Shown piece by piece: positions 1 through 5,594 of a stretch of 6,588 bases of DNA (its first letter is position 1; each line of letters starts with the position of its first letter). This DNA comes from an uncultured Gammaproteobacteria bacterium (GTDB taxonomy: Bacteria > Pseudomonadota > Gammaproteobacteria > Pseudomonadales > UBA5518), in contig CAIXOY010000563.1 of assembly GCA_903921135.1 (NCBI GenBank), positions 1 through 6,588 on the forward strand, given 5' to 3'. The position numbers were made by a program, and so were the translations under genes. A model generated the notes under the pieces. It was not told the DNA's origin. It saw nothing but the letters and a program-made list of their open reading frames with translations, and searched no databases.

Positions 1-1765
1 CCAGGGATGCGGGCTCCGCGAGCAGCGGGATGCGCAGGATCAGGTCACGGTCGGCGCGGGTGCGGCTGGCGAGTTCCGCCTGGCGTGCGGCCACATCAAT
101 CTGGTGGTAGTGCATGACGTGCAGCGTGGCGGCGGTGGGCGAGGGCACCCACGCGCAGTTGGCACCGGCGCGCGGGTGTGCTGCCTTGGTGCGGACCATC
201 TCTGCCATCTCGTCGGGCTTGGCCCACATCCCTTTGCCGATCTGTGCTTTGCCGCGGAAGCCCGATGCGAGCCCGTTGTCGACGTTCCAGTCCTCGTAGG
301 CAAGGATCCAGGGCTGCGATTTCATCGCTTCCTTCCGCACCACGGGGCCGGCTTCCATGCTGGTGTGGATCTCGTCGCCGGTGCGGTCGAGGAAGCCCGT
401 GTTGATGAAGATCACGCGCTCCCGCGCCACACGGATGCATTCCTTGAGGTTCAGCGTGGTGCGGCGCTCCTCGTCCATGATGCCGATCTTCACGGTGTTG
501 CGCGGCAGGCCGAGCGCGTCTTCGATCGCGCCGAAGAGATCGCAGGAGAGCTGGACCTCGGCGGGGCCGTGCATCTTGGGCTTCACGATGTAGACACTCC
601 CGGTGCGGGAGTTGCGCATGCCGCTCTGACGCTGGAGGTCGTGCAGTGCGCAGGCCACGGTGACCATGCCGTCCAGAATGCCTTCGGGGATTTCCGCGCC
701 CTGTGCGTCCAGCACGGCGTCGGTGGTCATCAGGTGCCCGACGTTGCGCACCAGCAGCAGGCTTCTGCCCGGCAGGCTCAACACGCCGCCTGCAGGCGCG
801 GTGTAGCCGCGATCCGGATTCAGGCTGCGAGTGATGGTGCGGCCGCCTTTCTCGAGTTGCTCCGAGAGGTCGCCTTTCATCAAGCCCAGCCAGTGGCGGT
901 AGACCACGGTCTTGTCGGTGGCATCGACCGCGGCCACCGAATCCTCGCAGTCCTGGATCACGGTGAGCGCGGACTCCAGCACGATGTCCTTGATGCCGGC
1001 GGCGTCATCCCGACCGACCGGGCTCGCAGGGTCGATCTGGATCTCGATGTGCAGGCCGTGGTGGCGCAGCAGTACGGCCGAGGGTGCGGCCGCTTCGCCC
1101 CGGTAGCCAACGAAGGCGCCCGCATCTGATAGCGATGCCGGGTTGCCATCGATCAGCGCGATGGCCAGCGTGCCTTGATCCACCCTGAAGGCGTTTACAT
1201 CGCGCCAGCCCGCACCGGCGAGCGGCACGCTGCTGTCCAGGAAGTCCCGAGCAAAGGCGATGACGCGCGCACCGCGCACCGGGTTGTAGGGGCCGCTTCG
1301 GGTGGCGCCGTCGCTTTCCGGAATCACATCGGTGCCGTAGAGCGCGTCGTAGAGGCTGCCCCAGCGCGCGTTTGCGGCGTTCAGCGCGTAGCGCGCATTC
1401 ATCACCGGCACCACGAGCTGCGGGCCGGCCAGGGCGGCGATCTCGTGGTCCACGTTGGCAGTGGAGATGGCGAAGTCCTCGCCCTCGGGCAGCAGGTAGC
1501 CGATCTCCTGCAGGAAGGCCTTGTAGGCGGCGGCGTCATAGCCCGGGCCGGGGTGGGCGCGGTGCCAGTCGTCGATGGTGGCCTGCAGGTGGTCACGTGT
1601 TGCGAGGAGTGTGCGGGTGCGCGGCGAGAACTCCGCGATGATGCCCGCAAGGCCTGCCCAGAAGCGGGCGGGCTCGATGCCGGTGCCGGGGAGTACCTCG
1701 TGCTCCACCAGATCGGCGATCTGACCGGAAACCTGCAATCCATGGCATTGGCGGTGGTCGGTCAT
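1..1765 (-). CDS. glcB: Malate synthase G, 3' end beyond the window edge
   Basis: This gene encodes the cytoplasmic enzyme that condenses glyoxylate with acetyl-CoA to give malate, the second step of the glyoxylate bypass. Reading the minus strand from the ATG at 1765 gives 588 uninterrupted codons that align throughout with the G-type (about 720-residue, monomeric) family. Visible landmarks are VEHEVLPGTGI (20-30), AGPQLVVPVMNARYALNAAN (113-132), CEDSVAAVDA (273-282), VRNVGHLM (339-346), NSRTGSVYIVKPKMHG (385-400), MDEERRT (430-436), NTGFLDRTGDE (455-465) and WVPSPTAATLH (539-549). By alignment with E. coli GlcB, R340 is the active-site arginine and E432 and D460 are the Mg ligands. The catalytic aspartate (E. 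coli D631) and about 135 C-terminal residues lie off the left edge, so completeness cannot be judged. An AGGAT ribosome site (1773-1777) sits 7 nt before the ATG. The gene follows the lysR gene on the same strand. Confidence 0.97.
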   Translation of the reverse strand, partial: MTDHRQCHGLQVSGQIADLVEHEVLPGTGIEPARFWAGLAGIIAEFSPRTRTLLATRDHLQATIDDWHRAHPGPGYDAAAYKAFLQEIGYLLPEGEDFAISTANVDHEIAALAGPQLVVPVMNARYALNAANARWGSLYDALYGTDVIPESDGATRSGPYNPVRGARVIAFARDFLDSSVPLAGAGWRDVNAFRVDQGTLAIALIDGNPASLSDAGAFVGYRGEAAAPSAVLLRHHGLHIEIQIDPASPVGRDDAAGIKDIVLESALTVIQDCEDSVAAVDATDKTVVYRHWLGLMKGDLSEQLEKGGRTITRSLNPDRGYTAPAGGVLSLPGRSLLLVRNVGHLMTTDAVLDAQGAEIPEGILDGMVTVACALHDLQRQSGMRNSRTGSVYIVKPKMHGPAEVQLSCDLFGAIEDALGLPRNTVKIGIMDEERRTTLNLKECIRVARERVIFINTGFLDRTGDEIHTSMEAGPVVRKEAMKSQPWILAYEDWNVDNGLASGFRGKAQIGKGMWAKPDEMAEMVRTKAAHPRAGANCAWVPSPTAATLHVMHYHQIDVAARQAELASRTRADRDLILRIPLLAEPASL

Positions 1766-1782
1766 GGGCCGGATCCTGCGTG

Positions 1783-1796
1783 AGCCCCGCGGGGCT
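1783..1796. repeat. Perfect 14-bp palindrome in the glcB leader
   Basis: AGCCCCGCGGGGCT is a perfect palindrome lying just upstream of the glcB ribosome-binding site, with its centre 25 nt from the ATG. As RNA it could fold into a short GC hairpin next to the ribosome site; as DNA it could be a protein site. A second, imperfect inverted repeat (GCTGG at 1809-1813 with CCAGC at 1821-1825) lies further upstream. Function is unknown. Confidence 0.4.
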
Positions 1797-1841
1797 GGGT
1801 GGCGATGGGCTGGATTCTAGCCAGCGCCCAGAAAGTAATTT

Positions 1842-1870
1842 GATAAATGATTCGTATCCCAAACATTCAA
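1842..1870 (-). promoter_or_regulatory. Candidate glcB promoter
   Basis: On the minus strand, TTGAAT (1870-1865) and TTTATC (1847-1842) are separated by 17 nt and could be weak -35 and -10 elements; TATCAA (1845-1840) is an alternative -10. The segment is clearly more AT-rich than the flanking coding DNA. The interrupted dyad GATA-N9-TATC (1842-1858) overlaps it and fits the loose T-N11-A pattern of LysR-family sites. The hexamer matches are poor, so this is a candidate only. Confidence 0.3.
1851..1868 (-). promoter_or_regulatory. Shared 18-bp motif upstream of glcB
   Basis: The minus strand reads GAATGTTTGGGATACGAA. It matches 14 of 18 positions of a site upstream of aceA (2846-2863, plus strand), following the pattern GAATG-N3-GGGATA-N-GAA. 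Both copies point toward their gene, ending 85 nt (glcB) and 110 nt (aceA) before the start codon. It could be a binding site common to both glyoxylate genes, but chance similarity is not excluded. Confidence 0.35.
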
Positions 1871-1897
1871 AAAATGAATGAAGCCCTCAGGGAGGGC
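1869..1897 (-). terminator. Possible intrinsic terminator at the end of lysR
   Basis: On the minus strand a 6-bp GCCCTC/GAGGGC stem with a 3-nt loop (1897-1883) spans the lysR stop codon. It is followed 8 nt later by six consecutive T residues (1874-1869). The stem is short and the T-run is displaced, so it may be weak or leaky. The same T-run belongs to an inverted repeat, CATTCA-N5-TGAATG (1864-1880), beside the putative glcB promoter. A working terminator here would mean that glcB has its own promoter. Confidence 0.4.
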
Positions 1898-2840
1898 CGA
1901 CGTCCGCAATGGTGCGCGCGACCTCGAGAATCAGGCGTCGCAGCCACTGGTGCCCCGGATTGCGCTGCAGCAGCGAGCTCCAGGCCATCTTGAGCTCGAA
2001 GGGCGGGATGTCGAAGGGCGGTGTCTTCACGATCACCGAGGCGCCGCTGCGAAGCGTGCCCGCGAGCCGGCTCGGCACCGTGACGACCAGGTGCTTCTGT
2101 TCGGCGAGCAGCACCGCCACCTGGTAGTGGCGCGTGAACACCGTGATGTTGCGCTTGCGGCCGAGCCGCGCGAGCGCCTCGTCGACCCAGCCCAGGCTCT
2201 GCACCGCGGATGGGTCCACGCCCACGCCCACGCCCATACCGGTCTTGCTCACCCAGACGTGGGGCGCGGCGAGGTAGGACTCGAGGTCGAAGCTCCGCGC
2301 GATCGGGTTGTCGCGGGCCAGCAGGCAACTGAAGCTGTCCTGCCACACCGTGGCCTGGTGGAAAGACTGCGGCATCGAGTCGAAGCGGTTGATCACCATG
2401 TCGACCTTGCCCTGCTCGACGTTCAGGTAGCTCACGTCGGAGGGGTTCAGGATGTCGAGCACCACGCCGGGCGCTTCCTCGTGCAGGCGCGCCATGACTG
2501 CGGGAAACAACGTGGATTCGGCGTAGTCGCTGGCCATGATGCGGAAGACGCGGGTTGCCTCGCGCGGGTTGAAGCTGCGCCGCGGCTGCACCTCGCGCTC
2601 TATGGCCGCGAGAGCGCTGCGCACCACGGGCTGCAATTCGAGAGCGCGTTCCGTCGGCGTCATGCCCTCGCTGGTGCGCACCAGCAACGGGTCGTCGAAG
2701 AGTTCGCGCAGGCGCCGCAGGCCGTTGCTCATCGCCGGCTGCGTGATGCCGAGGTAACTTGCTGCGCGCGTGACGTTCCGTTCGCGCAACAGCACATCGA
2801 GATAAACCAACAGGTTGAGGTCGATACGCTCTATATTCAT
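1887..2840 (-). CDS. LysR-family transcriptional regulator of the NahR/NodD/LinR type
   Basis: This is a 317-residue DNA-binding regulator of normal family length. Residues 6-65 form the winged helix-turn-helix, with the recognition region QPAMSNGLRRLRE at 34-46 and the family-typical PLLVRTSEGMTPTERA at 51-66. From about residue 95 the sequence matches the two-lobed effector-binding domain, opening with FRIMASDYAESTLFP as in the NahR/NodD/LinR group. The start agrees with the usual MN-x-x-x-IDLNLL opening, although no good Shine-Dalgarno sequence precedes it. The gene is divergent from aceA and directly upstream of glcB, so the obvious inference is control of one or both by a metabolite of acetate, C2 or fatty-acid metabolism; the effector cannot be read from sequence. 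A three-copy CCACGC repeat (2216-2233) encodes the odd GVGVGV run at 203-208 in the effector domain. Confidence 0.93.
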   Translation of the reverse strand: MNIERIDLNLLVYLDVLLRERNVTRAASYLGITQPAMSNGLRRLRELFDDPLLVRTSEGMTPTERALELQPVVRSALAAIEREVQPRRSFNPREATRVFRIMASDYAESTLFPAVMARLHEEAPGVVLDILNPSDVSYLNVEQGKVDMVINRFDSMPQSFHQATVWQDSFSCLLARDNPIARSFDLESYLAAPHVWVSKTGMGVGVGVDPSAVQSLGWVDEALARLGRKRNITVFTRHYQVAVLLAEQKHLVVTVPSRLAGTLRSGASVIVKTPPFDIPPFELKMAWSSLLQRNPGHQWLRRLILEVARTIADVGPP

Positions 2841-2845
2841 TGTCG

Positions 2846-2863
2846 GAATGGCAGGGATAAGAA
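2846..2863 (+). promoter_or_regulatory. Shared 18-bp motif upstream of aceA
   Basis: The site GAATGGCAGGGATAAGAA is the partner of the 1851-1868 site upstream of glcB. Identical blocks are GAATG, GGGATA and GAA, with unmatched bases only in the two spacers. It lies between the lysR start codon and the AT-rich core of the control region, a plausible position for a regulator acting on aceA and lysR together. Confidence 0.35.
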
Positions 2864-2915
2864 CTATAAATTGGATAGATCATTCCACGCTCCCTACCAT
2901 CCGTCCACCCTTCGC

Positions 2916-2931
2916 GGTGCCCCGGGGCGCC
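2916..2931 (+). repeat. GC-rich palindrome in the aceA leader
   Basis: GCCCCGGGGC (2919-2928) is a perfect palindrome. As RNA, GGUGCC (2916-2921) can pair with GGCGCC (2926-2931) around a CCGG loop, using one G-U pair. It lies 43 nt upstream of the aceA ATG and resembles the palindrome in the glcB leader. It is followed by GTGTCTTTCC, which is too poor in T for a confident terminator or attenuator. Confidence 0.35.
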
Positions 2932-2973
2932 GTGTCTTTCCCACGCATACCAACGACAGCGAGGACTCCTCCC

Positions 2974-4242
2974 ATGACGATCCACACCTCCACCCGTGCC
3001 GAGCAGATCGCCCTCCTCGAGAAGGACTGGGCCGAGAACCCCCGTTGGAAAGGCGTGAAGCGCGGCTACAGCGCTGCCGACGTCGTGCAGCTCCGCGGCT
3101 CGCTGCAGCCGCAGAACACCCTGGCCGAACTCGGCGCCCAGAAGCTCTGGAAGTACATCCACGAAGAGGACTACATCAACTGCCTCGGCGCCCTCACCGG
3201 TGGTCAGGCGGTGCAGCAGGTGAAGGCCGGCGTGAAGGCGATCTACCTTTCCGGCTGGCAGGTGGCCGCAGATAACAACTCCGCGCAGACCATGTACCCC
3301 GACCAGTCGCTCTACCCCGTGAACTCCGTGCCGGCCGTGGTAAGCCGTATCAACAATGCGTTCCGCCGCGCAGACCAGATCCAGTGGGCCAACAACATCG
3401 GCCCGCATGACAGCAAGTACGTCGATTACTTCGCGCCCATCGTGGCGGATGCCGAGGCCGGCTTCGGCGGCGTTCTGAACGCCTTCGAACTGATGAAGGC
3501 CATGATCGAAGCGGGCGCCGCAGGCGTGCACTTCGAAGACCAGCTTGCCTCCGTGAAGAAGTGCGGCCACATGGGTGGCAAGGTGCTGGTACCCACGCAG
3601 GAAGCCGTGCAGAAGCTGATCGCCGCGCGCCTTGCCGCTGACGTTTGTGGCACGCCCACCATCGTGCTGGCGCGTACTGACGCCAACGCCGCCACGCTGC
3701 TCACCAGCGACCACGACGACAACGACAAGCCCTTCGTCATCGGCTCGCGCACCGCGGAAGGTTTCTACAACGTGCGTGCCGGCCTCGACCAGGCGATCAG
3801 CCGTGGCCTTGCCTACGCCCCGTATGCGGATCTGATCTGGTGCGAAACCGCGAAGCCCGATCTGGAAGAGGCCCGGATTTTTGCTGAAGCGATCCGCAAG
3901 CAATACCCGGATCAGCTCCTCGCCTACAACTGCTCGCCGTCCTTCAACTGGAAGAAACATCTGGACGACGCGACCATCGCGAAGTTCCAGCGCGAGCTCG
4001 GCGCGATGGGATACAAGTATCAGTTCATCACTTTGGCCGGCATTCACAGCATGTGGTACAACATGTTCGAACTGGCCCACGGCTATGCCCGCAACGGCAT
4101 GACCTCCTACGTCGAGCAGGAGTTGGGCCGCTACGCAGCCGCGGCCTCGGGCAAACAGCGGGCTGGACACCTGACGCGGACCGGATCTCGGCCGCACCGG
4201 AAGGAGGTTGGCGTCGGTGGGACAGAGGTTTTATCCTGCTGA
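2974..4242 (+). CDS. aceA: Isocitrate lyase with a non-canonical C-terminus
   Basis: This gene encodes the cytoplasmic enzyme that cleaves isocitrate to glyoxylate and succinate, the entry step of the glyoxylate bypass. The start at 2974 follows GAGG and gives the usual N-terminus, with NPRWKGVKRGYSAADVV at 22-38. Landmarks are SGWQ (93-96), VADAEAGFGG (157-166, with the metal-site aspartate D159), HFEDQ (186-190), the signature KKCGHMGGK with catalytic C197 (195-203), ARTDA (233-237), WCET (289-292), NCSPSFNWKK (319-328) and ITLAGIHSMW (352-361). Similarity holds to about residue 390 (YVEQELGRYAAA). The remaining 30 or so residues are Arg/Gly/Thr-rich and lack the conserved TGYFD and GSTEE-x-QF elements of the family's last 45 residues. 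No other frame restores them before the next gene. The 422-residue length is close to the usual 430, but the end looks substituted. Catalytic residues are intact; activity and tetramer packing are uncertain. Confidence 0.95.
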   Translation: MTIHTSTRAEQIALLEKDWAENPRWKGVKRGYSAADVVQLRGSLQPQNTLAELGAQKLWKYIHEEDYINCLGALTGGQAVQQVKAGVKAIYLSGWQVAADNNSAQTMYPDQSLYPVNSVPAVVSRINNAFRRADQIQWANNIGPHDSKYVDYFAPIVADAEAGFGGVLNAFELMKAMIEAGAAGVHFEDQLASVKKCGHMGGKVLVPTQEAVQKLIAARLAADVCGTPTIVLARTDANAATLLTSDHDDNDKPFVIGSRTAEGFYNVRAGLDQAISRGLAYAPYADLIWCETAKPDLEEARIFAEAIRKQYPDQLLAYNCSPSFNWKKHLDDATIAKFQRELGAMGYKYQFITLAGIHSMWYNMFELAHGYARNGMTSYVEQELGRYAAAASGKQRAGHLTRTGSRPHRKEVGVGGTEVLSC

Positions 4243-4314
4243 CACTTGGAAGCAGCGTTTTGTCGAGCCTCCCCTGCGGGACGACGTCCTGAGGGTCGAA
4301 AACGGAGCGAACAT

Positions 4315-5334
4315 ATGGCTTTGATGATGCCCACCGTCGACCGTCGCACCCTGTTCGGCGTCGCTCTGGCGCTGTTCACCCTCGGCGCCGCCGCCGTGCC
4401 GACGGCCGCTGCCGAACCGCTCGCGTCCTGGAACGAGGGCGCCGCCAAGGCGCGCATCGTGTCGTTCGTGCGCGAGGTCAGCGACCCGCGCAGCCGGAGC
4501 TATGTCGCGCCGGCCGAGCGCATCGCGGTGTTCGACAACGACGGTTGTCTGTGGTCCGAGCAGCCGGCGTATTTCCAGCTCGCCTTCGCCATGGATCGGG
4601 TCAAGGCGCTCGCACCGAAGCATCCGGAATGGAAGACCACGCAGCCGTTCCAGGGCGTGCTCGAGGGTGACATCAAGGCGGTCGCTGCCACCGGTGAGCG
4701 TGGGCTGATGGAGCTCGTCATGGCCACCCATGCCGGCAGCACCACCGAGGAGTTCGCAGCCAGCGTACGGCAGTGGGTGAAGACGGCGCGTCACCAGACG
4801 CTCAAGCGACCCTACACCGAGCTCGTCTACCAGCCGATGTTGGAACTGCTCGCCTACCTGCGTGCCAACGGCTTCAAGACCTATATCGTCTCCGGCGGCG
4901 GCATCGAGTTCATGCGCGTGTTCGCCGAGGAAGTGTACGGTGTGCCGCCCGAGCAGGTGATCGGCTCGACGATCGCCACGAAGTACGAGCTGCGCGACGG
5001 TAAGCCGGTGATCGTGCGCGAGCCGAAGCTCGATTTCATCGACGACAAGGCCGGCAAGCCGCTCGCCATCAACAAATTCATTGGTCGACGGCCGGTCATG
5101 GCCTTCGGTAACTCGGACGGCGATTTCGAGATGCTGGAGTGGACGACCGCGGGTACGGGTCCGCGCTTGGCGGCGATCGTCCATCACGACGATGCAGCCC
5201 GCGAGTTCGCGTATGATCGGGACTCGCATATCGGCAAGCTGCGCCGCGGCCTTGATGAGGGTCCGCAACGGGGTTGGCTGATCCTCAGCATGAAGGACGA
5301 CTGGAAGGCCGTTTATCCCGCCCCAGCACGCTGA
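4315..5334 (+). CDS. Exported HAD-superfamily phosphatase-like hydrolase
   Basis: This is a 339-residue predicted periplasmic hydrolase. The ATG at 4315 was chosen because GGAG (4304-4307) lies 7 nt upstream and a signal peptide follows at once: DRRTLFG (9-15), a hydrophobic stretch to about 30, and a likely AxA cleavage site near 31-33. The twin arginines suggest Tat export, though the motif is not the full consensus. The mature part carries the four HAD motifs: VFDNDGCLW (72-80; D74 the expected nucleophile and D76 the acid/base), VSGGG (192-196; S193), a lysine near 254 (INKF), and FGNSDGDFEM (264-273; D268 and D270 for Mg). The segment between motifs I and II forms a helical cap, as in phosphoserine-phosphatase-like members. 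The natural substrate is unknown; export points to scavenging of phosphate esters rather than serine synthesis. The gene lies 72 bp after aceA with no clear terminator, so read-through transcription is possible, but no functional link is evident. Confidence 0.88.
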   Translation: MALMMPTVDRRTLFGVALALFTLGAAAVPTAAAEPLASWNEGAAKARIVSFVREVSDPRSRSYVAPAERIAVFDNDGCLWSEQPAYFQLAFAMDRVKALAPKHPEWKTTQPFQGVLEGDIKAVAATGERGLMELVMATHAGSTTEEFAASVRQWVKTARHQTLKRPYTELVYQPMLELLAYLRANGFKTYIVSGGGIEFMRVFAEEVYGVPPEQVIGSTIATKYELRDGKPVIVREPKLDFIDDKAGKPLAINKFIGRRPVMAFGNSDGDFEMLEWTTAGTGPRLAAIVHHDDAAREFAYDRDSHIGKLRRGLDEGPQRGWLILSMKDDWKAVYPAPAR

Positions 5335-5594
5335 CACCGCCGCTCGACGGCCGAAGCTGGCCGGCCTCGCCGCCGGCTTCGTGTTGCCTCGGGCCCTTCT
5401 GCGCTGCCGAGGGTGCCTTCGGTGATCTGCCGGGAGCCCGGGAACGACCATCTCGCGCCAGGCGGCGGCCGATGAAGCGGCTCACGGTGAATGCGCAGGG
5501 GAAGGAACGAGACAGGTGATCCGGTTTCAGGGCGGTGGGCGTAGCTCGCCTAAACCACAAATCCTGCGCGCCCGGACAGCACAACGGAGGTGAT
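5335..5594. other. Gene-free spacer with GC-rich inverted repeats
   Basis: No convincing gene was found in these 260 bp. An imperfect GC-rich inverted repeat with GAAGC/GCTTC outer arms (5353-5380) begins 18 bp after the phosphatase stop and could end its transcript, but no T-run follows. A second structure, GGTTT (5523-5527) with AAACC (5552-5556) enclosing GGCG (5531-5534) and CGCC (5547-5550), lies in the probable leader of the repeat-protein gene. No clear promoter hexamers were seen for that gene. Confidence 0.5.
5586..5594 (+). promoter_or_regulatory. Extended Shine-Dalgarno site of the repeat-protein gene
   Basis: GGAGGTGAT is complementary to nine consecutive bases of the conserved 3' end of 16S rRNA and runs directly into the ATG at 5595. 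The GGAGG core is only 4 nt from the start codon, closer than the usual 5-9 nt. It fixes the start of the downstream gene and suggests strong ribosome recruitment. Confidence 0.75.

Larger units (their letters stand above)
2841..2973. promoter_or_regulatory. lysR-aceA divergent control region
   Basis: These 133 bp must hold the promoters of both divergent genes. For lysR, TATAGT (2868-2863, minus) is a good -10 match without a convincing -35. For aceA, TTGTCG (2840-2845) with TATAAA (2865-2870) at 19-nt spacing, or TTGGAT (2871-2876) with TACCAT (2895-2900) at 18 nt, are weak candidates. TAT-N7-ATA (2865-2877) fits the LysR T-N11-A pattern. GGAATG (2845-2850) and CATTCC (2881-2886) form an inverted pair around it, and GGATA occurs twice (2855-2859 and 2873-2877). 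The aceA ribosome site is GAGG at 2961-2964, 9 nt before the ATG. Confidence 0.5.

Noticed and set aside
104..1783. Long plus-strand open frames (104-1129 and 1175-1783) opposite glcB
   Set aside because: They lie antisense to a continuous malate synthase G frame with family motifs throughout; their His/Val/Ala/Arg-rich products look like mirrored GC-rich codons.
2815..2973. Upstream in-frame start for aceA at 2815
   Set aside because: It would extend through the divergent control region into the lysR coding sequence; family alignment and the ribosome site favour 2974.
1867..4197. A 776-codon minus-strand open frame across aceA and lysR
   Set aside because: It runs antisense to isocitrate lyase and out of frame with the LysR gene; both of those show clear family motifs, and this product shows none.
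4271..4294. Terminator between aceA and the phosphatase gene
   Set aside because: CCCT/AGGG and GGAC/GTCC arms can pair, but with mismatches and no following T-run.
4246..4314. Upstream in-frame start for the phosphatase gene
   Set aside because: It would put 23 charged residues before the signal peptide; GGAG and the signal peptide fit the ATG at 4315.
4231..5451. A 406-codon minus-strand open frame opposite the phosphatase gene
   Set aside because: The plus strand carries a signal peptide, all four HAD motifs and a ribosome site; the minus-strand product has no recognisable feature.
5473..5520. A 15-codon frame starting MKRLTVNAQG
   Set aside because: It is very short, has no ribosome site and shows no recognisable feature.
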